From the NCBI GenBank assembly GCA_003427395.1, contig BFEA01000153.1, positions 406,450-439,712 of the forward strand: 33,263 bases of DNA, in the 5' to 3' direction. A program made the translations under genes and the position numbers. Below the pieces are notes generated by a model, which saw only the letters and a program-made list of their open reading frames with translations, was not told where the DNA came from and did not search any database. The stretch comes from Chara braunii. Lineage: Eukaryota > Streptophyta > Charophyceae > Charales > Characeae. Position 1 is the stretch's first letter. Each line of letters opens with the position of its first letter. Shown here piece by piece: positions 19,881 through 30,050 of the stretch.

Positions 19881-20796
19881 AGACTCAAAAAGTGAGGAGC
19901 GATCAGTGGGCTTGGAGGGTTGCTTGGTGAACGGCCGGCTGTCTGGTAGCCGGTGGGAAGCCCATCTTGTTGACAATAACAGCAGGGTGACCGTGCTCGC
20001 TGGATAGAGAGTCAACGAATGATGCTTGGACTTTTGTTGACCAAGATTCCGCCGCGGTTGGCTCCCATTGCGGAGGATGAGAAGATTGTGTTTTTGATCC
20101 ATGACCCGGGTTTTGGGCTGTGGTCAGGACTTTCCAGATCTTCGAGTTGTGGAAAGAATCGATTGTTGAAGAGGGGAGGTATTGCTGCGATTAAGAGAGT
20201 CGCCGGAGGGGCAGCGACTAACCGTCCGACTTCAGTTTGACCAGGCTGCTGCATTTTGGCCATCATTGCGGGGCCTTCAAGCGCACTAAGGTAGCGTGGC
20301 CCTCTCCTGCGAGTTGAGTTGTCCCTCTCTTGTATCTCGAGCATTTGAAACCCCTATTTCTGCCTTTCTAAATCTAAGTCTAATCTTGTTGTGAGAGGCA
20401 GGTGGCAGGCGGGATTGCAACCCGTAGGACCGCAGCAAAACTCTGTGGGGAGTCAACCCTCCGATTGCGGAAGCTCTGCCGGAACTCAGAAGGAGTTCTG
20501 GAGGCAGGGAACTGAAAGGTAATCATTGCTTGCTTATTATAAACCCAATATAACCCTTATTTGTATATTCCCTGTTGCGTTTTGACTGAGTATATTGCAT
20601 GCATCCCTACTTTGACTTTTCAGTTTGACTTTCAGGATAAAACCAAATCAAGTAAAGCAATGTGTGTGCAATCTCAGTTTCAGTTTTGTTGATTGTCTGA
20701 AAGCAGATCGTGAACATAAGGAAAATGTATCTGGGGGAAGGCTGGGAGGAAGCCAGTAATGCTTTAAAGTTTTACTGGGTCATTAAGGTTGGGAAG

Positions 20797-22214
20797 TCCC
20801 CATAAGTTTGGGGAGACTCAATACTATGTTTATTTTGGATTGCTTGGAGCAGCAGACCATTCCATAAGTTTGGGTGGTTTGATTGCTCTGGAGGCTGGGA
20901 AGTCCCCAGAAGTTTGGGGAAACCTACAATAGAAAAGTTCCCACGACAAATGAAAGTTGAAAAAATATTTCGTAAAAAACAAAATCCTTCATATTTATAA
21001 ATTATCAATCCAATGTTCGTCCAATTCTAAAATTTTCAGTTTTATTTTATAAGTTCTCGTTTAAATTTGAGTTTTCTCTTCCAACTACATCTATTTTTTC
21101 AAGATGGAATGAAAAGCTGGACGATTTTATGAAATATTTTAAATAAATTTTCATTCTACTACAATAAATATCGTCTAATTTAGATTTAATTAACCTCTTT
21201 ACGACTGAAAATCCTTATTTAGAATGACAATCTAATTAAAATATTTCATGAAATCATTCACACTTTCTTTCCATCTCTAGCATGCAGTCCAAATAAGGAG
21301 GGATAACCTATTCTTGGAATGAAAGTTTACAAGTAAAATGAAAATTTTAAAAATTAGAATGACATTTTTTAAGATGGAATGAAAATTTGAAATTAAGATT
21401 GTAATTTTACTATAGAATGATTATTTAATTCTGGAAAATTTTTCCATTGTGATGATGTGAAATTGCATTGAAGATCAGATCATTCTGTAAGGTTAGGTGA
21501 TCTGGTTGCTCTGACTTGCGAGGGCTAATTTTGATTCGCTCTTTCAGGGACAAAGTGCATCATCTAAGTTCAGGTGTCTTAGTTGCCTTGTTTATTTTGG
21601 GTTTTTTCTCTGTTTATTTGGTTTAGAACGAGGAGGTCTAGGTCATTCTCTAAGTTTAGGTGGTTTTGCCTCTTCCTGTTTTATTACGAAAAAATAAACT
21701 TCATAGAAGACAGACCGTTTTATAAGTTTAGGTGGTCTAGCCCGATGCCACGCACAGATTCGATCAGAGAGGAACAAATCAGGCAGAGAGCCAGAATGTT
21801 CTGTAAGTTCAGGTGGTCTGACTCTAAAACCTCGCACATGTTGGAACCCAAAGGTTATAATTTGATTATATTCTATTACTACTTTTATCTATGAACAGAA
21901 TAGTCAGGCAGGGTCCCTTAAGTTTCAGTGAGCTGCCTATAACTTATCACAAACTGAAAAGAGTATTAATCAAGAGTATAACTTAGGGTAACTTGGGCCA
22001 GCGGACCATTGTTTCTAAGATGAATGGCTCAGTCCGGCGCCCACCTTGAAGGTTGAGTCCTGATATATATATATATGTATAACTTGGCTATTTAAACAGT
22101 TCACGGTGACCTGAATGGTCTAGTCATATGAAAAAGAAGAGAAAAATTGTTGTGCCCTGTGTTTGTGTATACCTTGGCTAAGTGAGGCATGTCCCATAAG
22201 TTTGTGTGGCCTAA
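20797..22214 (+). ncRNA. Cluster of covarying TAAGTT-loop hairpins, copy 2
   Basis: Clear members: 20796-20818 (AGTCCCCA, loop TAAGTT, TGGGG-A-GACT); 20853-20881 (CAGACCA/TGGTTTG, inner CCA/TGG); 21476-21504 (CAGATCA/TGATCTG); about 21646-21668 (AGGTCA/TGGTTT, all pairs possible with G·U); 21712-21738 (AGACCG/TGGTCT); 21792-21820 (inner CTG/CAG); and 21906-21938. The last uses AGGCAG/CTGCCT where copy 1 uses GTCAGG/CCTGAC, so the stem register has shifted but a 6-bp stem survives. The final one, near 22185-22212, is AGGC/GCCT. One motif interrupted by a MITE in copy 1 is uninterrupted here. Confidence 0.6.
20927..21449 (+). mobile_element. Foldback MITE, 523 bp, in macro-repeat copy 2
   Basis: Same family and orientation as 14884-15405 but inserted about 200 bp earlier in the macro-unit. 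It starts CAATAGAAAAGTTCCCACGA and ends TTTTTCCATTG, so its termini have drifted. The arms around 21105-21165 and 21220-21285 are inverted repeats of each other. Copy 1 reads through this site at about 14681 (gaaaccaagtgccgtg), giving the empty site. Confidence 0.88.
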
Positions 22215-22829
22215 CTTTACGCCTTATGTAAGTTGGGTACAAAGGGATAAATCATTGTGAGACTATGAACTATTGTTTGATAAGTTGACTTTGGATAGTG
22301 AGAGTACTTACATTTGTGGTTTGGCCTGCATGTGACGGAGTGAGGCTAGTACTTAGTTTGATTTCAGTTTGATAGGTAGTTGCTTTAGTTGCTCGCCACG
22401 TGCTAGAACCATTTCTGCATTTTATGAGCAAATTTTTTTTTACTTAGATCAATTCTTGCATTTTCTGGAATCTTTTCGTTATACTCGACTTTGTATAAAT
22501 TTTGGTAAGCTACTTTCTCTTCAGGAAGCGCTGCCGAAATTCCTGCAAATCCAAGGAGTTGGTCAAATTTTGACTTTTCTAAGGTCAACTTGTCCAAAGT
22601 TCATATATGGCTTAGTAAAAATCTGGGAAGTCTAAGTTTCAAAAGGGAGTGCTGCCCGAATTTTTGTTAATTCAGGGAGTTAGATAAAATTGGACTTCGG
22701 AAAGTTAAAGACTATATCCGCTTTCATGTTCAGGATGATATAAATTATGAAAAGACACTTTTCCTATGGGAAGCGCTGCCGAAATTTTCTTAGATTAAAG
22801 GAGTTAGACTAAATTTTGACAGGTAGCAA

Positions 22830-23245
22830 TTCTGGCGATCCACTCTGTATAGGGGAGATTATGCGAGGGTGTACCTTTGCTTTGGGCACTGCTTAAAGAT
22901 AGATTCAGGCTTAGTAAATTAGGAAGGATTTGAGTGAGATCGTGATATGGCGATTATTCTCCATAGACTTACACATTTAGCTTGGGGATTGACCTGTCTT
23001 GTGTTACAGGTCCTCTCGATCGATTGATTCAAGATTTTGGTTAGATTCAGCTTGAACCTACAAGGATCATCTTCTGTTATCGCTGATAACAGGTCGGTTG
23101 CCGATTCATCGGTTTACGATTCAACTCCAGTTCACGCTTGTCATTCAACCTAAAGGGTTTAGCCCTGTGGTTTGAATTGTTTCATTGTATTTTTACCCGA
23201 ACTTTATTGAATGGTCATTTAACAAAAACACTGATTATTTATTTT
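22830..23245 (+). ncRNA. Highly conserved, hairpin-rich block, copy 2 (candidate structured RNA)
   Basis: Near-identical counterpart of 16590-17010. The GACCTGT/ACAGGTC stem lies at 22991-23012, with one base changed only in the loop (cttgggtt to cttgtgtt). The nested CAACC/AGGG/CCCT/GGTTTG hairpin (near 23152) is unchanged. Confidence 0.4.
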
Positions 23246-23822
23246 GGGGAGTTGCACAAGAGTGAGGTTTTTTTGTTTGGCTAAAACAAGGGGTGTGAGC
23301 ATAGAGAATGGTTGAAGTAGACCCCGTGTAGTGCGTGGACTTTTGTTGAATCTTTGATGTGATTGCACGTATGTTTGTGGTTCGGGATCTGGATGTAACT
23401 ATCAGCGATTACATACGTATGGAGCCCCACTGTGACTTTGAGAAGTGATTGTCCTATATTCATAACCCTTTATATATATATATATATGTGTGAATATATA
23501 TGTCCTGATTGTTTCGTACGGCCCACAATGACCGCGCGTAAGGGTTAAACAGATTGTGTTTTCGAGAGAAAAAGGATTTCCCCTTTTATCCCTTGCTTTT
23601 TAGAATTTTATAGTTGGACGTTGTAATTCGTAACAGCCATCATGGTCAAACCCCTTGACTTATCTCCAGGCCCTAGATGATGGAGTTGGAACCTGTGTAC
23701 CACCCACTCTCCGCAGGGTACAGAAGAGGGAGTGGTTTTCAACCGCGCTTGGCAATTGTCAAGCATCGAGAGATCAATCCCTCAAGGCGTGTGTGAGTCG
23801 ACACTTGAGTGTCGAATGCGAC

Positions 23823-24860
23823 CGAGGCCTCCAGATTAATGAGGACCGCATAAGTATGGGTACTACATAGTACGGCATGATTGTGATCGCTTGCGTACAC
23901 TTGCATTGCGAATCGATATGAATTAGCCCTACGTCCACGCGATTTTATACTAAGTTTCGCGCACTACACCTATCCGATTTCCACAACGAGGAGTTATGGG
24001 ATAACTATTAAGGGACTAAGAGTGTTGTCTCGTTGTTTGTTCAATGTTGTTTTGTGTATGTATACGTATGTGTGTGTGTTTTTATTGTGGTGTGCGCGTG
24101 GTGTTTGGGATGTGTCCTAGTCGACCGACGACGGGTCGCGCTTGGGACTTCAGCCCCCCAAGATGTCGATTCACGTGCGGGTTGGATAGAGGCGTAATAC
24201 CGCGGGTAACCCCTATGCTACAGCGAACGAGAAATGCCCTCAGCTGGTCCACCTCTGCAATTGCAGCTGATTAGCTTTCGTACTGTGGACTGGTACTTCG
24301 GCGGGGATACGCCCACCGAAGGGAGGTAGCAGCTCCCGTAAGATGGAGGTAACTTGTGCCTCGAGTTGGCCCTATTCTGTCGTAGGGGCTCGCGAGAGGT
24401 ATGGTTGGCGCACTTTGTCGGAGCGGCTTGTGGAAGCTCCATCATGTATTCGCGACGAGGATTTAGATCAATTCATGCGTGACTCGGTCGGGAGGGTCCC
24501 ATGCTCACGCTACCCTTTAGCGGTGTCGGTCTGATCCGCTCGACAATGCACTCTTGTTTACTGTTGCCTTGTGAACAATTCGGTACCTGCGCCGCTCTCC
24601 ACAACCCCTGCCCTCCATCGCCTTGATCCACCGCCCTTCATCAAAACATTGACTCCAAATACGACGAGCAGTGCCTCATGGATTTCTCCCCACGACCAAT
24701 TCTCCTTAAGAGATACGGGCAGTGTGGGCCCACGGTGCGGGCAATATGGACCCACGCTACGCGCCCACGGTGCGGGTTGTGTGGATCATGCCTGCAAGAA
24801 TAAGAAATGTTGTAAGCAACCTTACACGGACCATTCACATAAACTAAGACAGACTTTATT
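23823..24860. other. Unassigned spacer with a short GC-rich direct repeat
   Basis: Not homologous to other parts of the window that I can see. It holds a (GT)-rich stretch near 24050-24080 and a direct repeat gcccacggtgcggg at 24728-24741 and 24763-24776, with a degenerate unit (acccacgctacgcg) between. Short frames on both strands (60-97 residues) show no known domain. It ends at the next satellite array. Confidence 0.5.
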
Positions 24861-26196
24861 GTAAAGTGTTGTAAAAAAAAGTGTCATAGAGTACAGTAGA
24901 GTGTCATAGAGTAGAGTAAAGTAAATTAGAGTGTCGTAGAGTGTCGTAGAGTAGAGTGTCCTCGAGTAGAGTCAAGTTGAGTACAATATAGTGTTTTAGA
25001 GTATGTTAGAGTAGAATAAAGTGTACTAGAGTGGAGTTTAGTAGAGTAGAGTAAAGTAAATGGAATAGAGTAGAGTAGAGTAGAGTATAGAAAGATAGAC
25101 TGTCGTACATTGTCGCAAAGTGTCATAGAATGTCGTAGAGTAGAGCAGCGTAGAGTAGAATAGAATAGAGTTGCGTAGAGTGGAGTAGAGTAGAGTAGAG
25201 TACAGTTTAGTTGACTTTTTAAACAGTGTCATAGAATGTAGTATGATAGAATAGAGTGTTGTAGAATAGAGTAGAGTGTTAATGAGTATAGTAAAGTAAT
25301 GTACAGTATCTTAGAGTAGAGTCTTGTAGAGTTTTGTAGAGTTTTGTAAAGTGTCGTAGAGTATCATATAGTACAAAAGAGTGTCGTAGAGTATCATACA
25401 GTACAAAAGAGTGTCGTGGAGTAGAGTAGAGTACTCGTGGAGTATTGTAGAGTAAGGTAGAGTAAAGTACAGTAGAGTAAAGTAGAGACCAATAGAGTAC
25501 AGTCAAGTAGAGTAGAGTTTCGTAGATTAAAGTGTCGTAGAGTAGTGTACTATAGAGTGTCGTAGAGTGTCATAGAGTAGAGTAGTGTGTCGTAGCGTGG
25601 AGTAGAGTGTTGTAAAGTAAAATAGAGTGTTGTAGAGTGTCGTAGAGTGTCATAAAGTGTCGTAGATTGTCATAGACTAGAGTGTCGTAGAGTGTCGTAG
25701 AGTATCGTAGGGTGTCGTAGATTGTTGTAGAATAGAGTTTCTTCCAGTGTCGTAGAGTAGAGTGTCGCGTAGTGTCGTGGAGCAGATTGTAGAGTACAAT
25801 TCAGTTGAGTGTAGTAAAGTACAATAGAGTGTTTTAGAGTGAGCTAGAGTAGCGTAGAGTGTAGTAGAGTAGGGTAGAGTAGAGTAAAGTAGAGTGGAAT
25901 AGAGTAGAGTAGAGGAGAGGAGACTGAAAAAGAATAGAGGACAATAAAGTGCGTAGAGTAGAGTTTTTTAGAGTAGAATAGAGTGTTGTAGAGTGTTGTG
26001 GAGTGTCATAGAGTGTCGTAGTGTGTCGTAGAGTAGAGTAGAGTAGAGTAGACTGAAGTAGAGAAGAGTAAAGTAGAGTGTCATAGAGTACAGTTGAGTA
26101 GAGTGTCGTAAAGTAAAGGAAAGTACAGTAGTATTTCGTAGAGTAGAGTAAAGTAGAGTAGTCTCAGTGAAGTATTGTAGAGTAGTGTAGAGAGGC
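24861..26196. repeat. Pentanucleotide satellite array 4
   Basis: About 1.3 kb of AGTAG/AGTGTCGTAG satellite. It includes a local ~35-bp tandem (gtgtcgtagagtatcata-agtacaaaaga) at about 25353-25415. It ends in gtagagaggcgg directly before TTAA of the second inverted-repeat element, the same junction as array 2. Confidence 0.95.
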
Positions 26197-26460
26197 GGTT
26201 AACAAGAACCTAAAATTTCAGCATTTCTTTTTCGCAAGAAAACGCAAAGGCTATTTTAACAAAAAATTGGATGATTCCATAGAGTGAACATCGTACTAAA
26301 AACCGAAAAAAAAAAAAGAAAAAAAAAATGTAAAACAGTAAGGTTAAAGTGCATTTGAAAAGAAAAATATTTTAAGAGAATGTTCAACATTTTTTTGAAT
26401 GGTTGCAACCTGGGTAACGTCTCGTACACGTAGGAGCCCAAAACCGCGTGTACACGTACG

Positions 26461-26465
<5 letters not shown>

Positions 26466-26543
<78 letters not shown>
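26466..26543. repeat. Long poly-A tract
   Basis: About 78 bp of A with a single T at 26501. The corresponding position in copy 1 (about 4440-4475) is a shorter A-rich run and in copy 3 (28761-28780) about 20 A. It produces spurious Lys and Phe open frames. Confidence 0.9.
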
Positions 26544-26547
<4 letters not shown>

Positions 26548-26734
26548 TAAGAAAGTATATTGTGCAATATGATAATGCAAACAACTTTTGCCCAGAAGTC
26601 ATACCCAGATTTCAAACCAATTTGGATTTAAAAATTAGGAGCCTTAAAAAAACTTCAAAATAATAAAATTATAAGAAAATATTTCTCAATAGTTTTTCAA
26701 TTATTATGATAATATTACATTTTTTCTACATAGC

Positions 26735-27093
26735 ACCGTGTTCGCGTTCGGAGGCGAACACGAACATGTTCGCCCGAACGCGAACAAGCGCCCAAGACCC
26801 TCCGAACGACAACATAAAAAATATTACGAAAAAATATATATATATATATTAGAAAAATCTAAAAAACATATATGTTGTGTAAAAAAACAATACAAGCAAC
26901 TTTTTACCAGGAGTCATGTTCAAATTCGTAGCCAATCATGATTTAAAAAATAAAATCTAATTTTTTAAATTTATTTATTTTTTTACGAAAAACATATGTT
27001 CGTCTGAACATGTTCGCAACCTGTTTGCGCGAACGCTCGAACACGTTCACGCGAATGTGAAGGGGCTCGAACACGTTCGCCGTGCTCCGCAAT
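26735..27093. mobile_element. GC-ended insert rich in GTTCG/CGAAC words, family uncertain
   Basis: Two GC-rich islands (26735-26815 and 26998-27093) surround an A/T-rich core. The left begins caccgtgttcgcg. The right on the minus strand begins cacggcgaacgtg, so the ends are weakly inverted. Both are packed with gttcgc/gcgaac and gaacatgttcg palindromes. Copy 1 of the host element has no equivalent. The core repeats the host's own atatgttgtgtaaa/caagcaactt module. I found no clear target duplication, so its identity as a transposon is a guess. Confidence 0.4.
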
Positions 27094-27664
27094 TTTTTTT
27101 CAGTTTATTATTTCTTACTTATGTTTGGTTGAGAATTCGGGGATTACTACAAGGCGAACATTGTTTGTATCATGTTTGTACATAGTATATATTTGTTACT
27201 AGAGTTTATTTTTTATTATTATTTTTTATGATTATTTCAATTTATTTGTTTTTTGTATCTTTGATTTTTAACTTGAGTTTGGTACAGAATTTTGAGACGA
27301 CTCTCGAGCAAACATTGTGTAAAATATAATTTTGCATAACATACATTTTTTTCAGGTTTCTTCGATGATTTTTTTTTTTTGTTTTTTTTTTTTAACGTAT
27401 TCTTACGTATAGGAGTACGTGCACAAGCATACGGGTCGCGTACGAAATACGTGTATGTGTGTACGCATAACCCACGGTATGTGTACGCTGTGGTACCCAG
27501 GCTACAATGGAGAATTCCAATGGACAAAAACGCTTCTGAACATTGAGAATTTTTCACCCATATATTTAAAATTGTCAGCAGATAGTCGAACAAAAATCAC
27601 AAAAAAAGTAGAATTTTTGGCGAAAAAAAATGATTTTAACAATGAAAACTTCTTACCTCGTTAA

Positions 27665-28466
27665 TTACTAGTGGTAGAGTACATAAGATTAGAGTGTCGT
27701 CGAGTGTCATACAGTAGAGTGTCGTGGAGTAGAGTGTCCTAAAGTAGAGTGTCGTAAGGTAGAATAGAGTACAATGGAGTGTTACAGAGTGTGTTAGAGT
27801 AGAGATCGAGTTGAGTACAGTACAAAAGAGTAGAGTAGAGTAGAGTGGAATATAGTCGAGTAAAGTGTCGTAGAGTAAAGTAGAGTAGAGTGTCGTAAAG
27901 TGTCTTTGAGTATAGTAAAATGTCGTAGAGTAGAGTATAATAGGGGAGATTGTCGTAGAGTAGAGTATAATAGGGGAGATTGTCGTAGAGTGTCGCAAAG
28001 TGTCATAGAGTGTTGTAGAGTAGAGTGGAGTAGAGTAGAGTAGAGTACAGTAGAGTAGAGTAGAGTAGAGTAGAGTAGAGTAGAGTAAAGTAAAGTAGAG
28101 TAGAGTAGAGTAGAGTAGAGTATTGTTGAGTTGAGTTGAGTAGAGTAGAGCAGAGTAAAGTAAAGTAGAGTAGAGTAGAGTAGAGTGGAGTTTGGTTGAC
28201 TTTCGTTGAGTGTAGTAAAGTGTCGCAAAGTAGAGTACAGTAAAGTACTGTAGAGTAGAGTAGAGTAGAGTAGAGTAGAGTGTTGTAGAGTAGCGTAGAG
28301 TGTCGTAGAGTGTCGTGGAGTGTCATAAAGTGTCGTAGTGTGTCGTAGAGTTTACTAGAGTAGAGAAGATCAGAGTAGAGAAAGTAGAGTAGAGTGTCGT
28401 AGAGTATAACTGAGTAGAGTGTCGTAGAGTAAAGTAGAGTAGAGTGTCAAAGAGTAGAATGAAGCG
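27665..28466. repeat. Pentanucleotide satellite array 5
   Basis: About 800 bp of AGTAG/AGTGTCGTAG satellite, starting just after ttaattactagtgg. It includes a perfect ~40-bp tandem, gtcgtagagtagagtataat followed by aggggagatt, twice at about 27926-27986. It ends at aatgaagcggcgg before the third inverted-repeat element. Confidence 0.95.
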
Positions 28467-28470
28467 GCGG

Positions 28471-28852
28471 TTGACAAGGAACCAAAATTTCAACGCTTCT
28501 TAAACGTTATTTGTAAGAAAACTAGGAGGCATTTTTAACCAAAAATTGGATGATTCCATAAAGTGCACATTTCACACCATACTAAAAAATATAAAGAAAT
28601 AGAAAAAAAAATAGGGTGAAATGATAAGCTGAAAGTAAATTTGTATGAAATTTTGCTCTCAGAGAATTTTTAGAATTGTCAGCATTTTTTTGAAAGGTTA
28701 CAACCTGGGTGGCACCATATACACATTCAAGCCCAAAATCACGGCTACTCATACGTATTGAAAAAAAAAAAAAAAAAAACTCAAAACTAAAAACTTAAAA
28801 AAAAAAATATGTTATGCAAAATAATAATGCAAATGATTTTTGCTTGGAAGTA
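28471..28852. mobile_element. TTAA-flanked inverted-repeat element, copy 3, truncated
   Basis: The left end CAAGGAACCAAAATTTCAAC follows ggcggTTGA (TTAA in the other two copies). The sequence runs collinear with 4114-4520 and 26203-26590 through aaaaattggatgattcc, the acaacctgggt module, poly-A and tgcaaaataataatgcaaat. It then stops where the retroelement terminal repeat begins, so the right half is missing and was probably displaced by that insertion. Confidence 0.65.
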
Positions 28853-29150
28853 GAAGTAGAAAGCATCATGAGTTCAAGCATCAAATGAGTCTTATAACAA
28901 CAAGATCAAAGCGCATTTGTCCTGATTGCGTAATTGCAAAAAGTACAGTTTAGGATTGACGTCCCCGACGTGTTTCGACGACTATCAGACCGTCCTCATC
29001 AAGTGTCTTCCTTCATCGCTCCCACACTACTCAAGTTTCCCCTCACCCTCGTCCTTGCCTTCGTCAAAGCTGATTTCCGGATACGAGTCGTGGTTCCGGG
29101 ACATTAATCCTGCAGGTTGACAACTACACAATGCTTGTTTACATCAAAAT
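28853..29150 (-). mobile_element. Terminal direct repeat of a decayed retroelement, 3' copy
   Basis: About 290 bp that recurs in the same orientation at 32968-33263. Shared stretches include acaacaagatcaaagcgca, ttgcgtaatt, cgtccccgac, ccgtcctcatca, gtggttcc and aggttgacaactaca. The two copies flank a minus-strand reverse-transcriptase remnant, so this one lies downstream of it. Direct terminal repeats holding a hammerhead-like motif are known from Penelope-like elements. A conventional LTR is the alternative. Confidence 0.6.
28958..29003 (-). ncRNA. Degenerate hammerhead-ribozyme-like motif, 3' repeat copy
   Basis: On the minus strand the order is TTGATGAG, stem GACGG/TCGTC, CGAAAC, then ACGTC-GGG-GACGTC. 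The family core is CUGAUGA...GAAA; here the first C is T. The 5-bp central stem is intact. A proper stem I is not apparent and the stem III pairing does not place A and U in the usual positions, so I do not claim it is active. Confidence 0.4.
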
Positions 29151-30050
29151 CAACCTAACCATTCCTTACAACACAGGCTGCAAAAACAAAAATTAAAAAA
29201 CTACTCATGGTTCATATAGTACCTTCAGAAAGATAACAGACTCAAGCGGGCCTCGACATCAACAGGTCTTACAAACAAAAAAAATCCTTCATATAAAGAA
29301 ATGATCATTCCAATGTTCGTCCAATTCCAACATTTCATGTTTTATTTGATAAGTTACCATTCAAAAATGAGCTTTCCCTTCGAACTATATCTATTTGTTG
29401 AAATGGAACGAAAGTCTGGACGAGTTTATGAAATGTCTGAATTAAGCTTTCAATCTACTACAACAAATACCGTCTTATTTAAATGGAATTAACCTCATTA
29501 TGATTGAAAACCCTTATACAAAATGACAGTCTAATTAAAATATTTCATGAACTCATCTAGTCTTTCATTCCATTTCAGGCATGCAGTCCACATAAAAGGG
29601 ATACCCCATTCTTGGAAGGAAATTTTCAAGTAAGACTGTAAATTTTAAAAATGAAATGACGTGGAATGAAAATTTAAAATTTAGAATGTAAATTTACTAT
29701 AGAATTATTATTTAAATTTCGATTTTTTTTTTTTACCACTGAAAAGAGACCACAAAATTTTGTCTCTAACCGGAAGTACTTTTGTACAAAGGCAGAGTTA
29801 GCCGACACTGTAGAAGTCGGTTTAAAGCCAAAAAAAAATAATAATAAAAAAAAAAAAAAAAAAAAAAAATGAAAAAAATAAAAAAAAAAAATAAAAAAAA
29901 AAAAAAAAAAGCAAAATAAATCAAAGGACCGTGCCTGAATTAACGATTATCGAATGGTATATGACAAAGTCTAATTAGGATGAAAGCACTTTACTTAGCT
30001 GTGCAATCTCGTTGTTGTCGTTGTACATGGTCTATGTCATGCCAAAAAAT
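29151..30050. other. Retroelement 3' region with truncated MITE and A-rich tract
   Basis: No gene seen. It holds a truncated foldback MITE (29272-29728) and an A-rich tract at about 29828-29910 with scattered T and G. The GIY-YIG endonuclease domain that many Penelope-like elements carry downstream of the reverse transcriptase is not recognisable here. Confidence 0.5.
29272..29728 (+). mobile_element. Foldback MITE, truncated copy
   Basis: It matches 14930-15390 and 20975-21435 from aaatccttcatat through the inverted arms (gtctggacgagtttatgaaat at about 29413 and tttcatgaactcatctagtc at about 29540) to atttaaattt. The outer 5' part and the terminal CTGTTG are missing, so both termini are lost. 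Confidence 0.8.

Larger units (their letters stand above)
17640..23822. repeat. 6.24-kb noncoding macro-repeat, copy 2
   Basis: Direct tandem copy of 11398-17639, head to tail. The copy ends at cgaatgcgacc (about 23822), where homology stops near the same point as copy 1. It lacks a ~40-bp segment present in copy 1 (about 17452-17495) and lacks the MITE of copy 1, but carries its own at 20927-21449. (AT)n tracts near 22065 and 23470 differ in length from copy 1. No coding gene is supported. Confidence 0.9.
26199..27664. mobile_element. TTAA-flanked inverted-repeat element, copy 2
   Basis: TTAA occurs at 26199-26202 and 27661-27664. Left end CAAGAACCTAAAATTTCAGC; right end on the minus strand CGAGGTAAGAAGTTTTCATT. 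It is collinear with copy 1 (4110-7403): the catattgtgcaa/gcaaacaactt module (about 26557), the cttacttatg-ttgg module (about 27113) and the gcataacata/gatgatttttt/tacgta module (27330-27480) match. At the three positions where copy 1 holds hAT MITEs this copy reads through (near 26697-26735, 27225-27245 and 27540-27560). It has its own GC-rich inserts at 26735-27093. No coding sequence. Confidence 0.65.

Noticed and set aside
24571-24864. Plus-strand 97-residue frame as a gene
   Set aside because: It covers a short GC-rich direct repeat, has no domain, and runs into the satellite border.
26384-26663. Poly-Phe / poly-Lys open frames
   Set aside because: Products of the ~78-bp A tract at 26466-26543.
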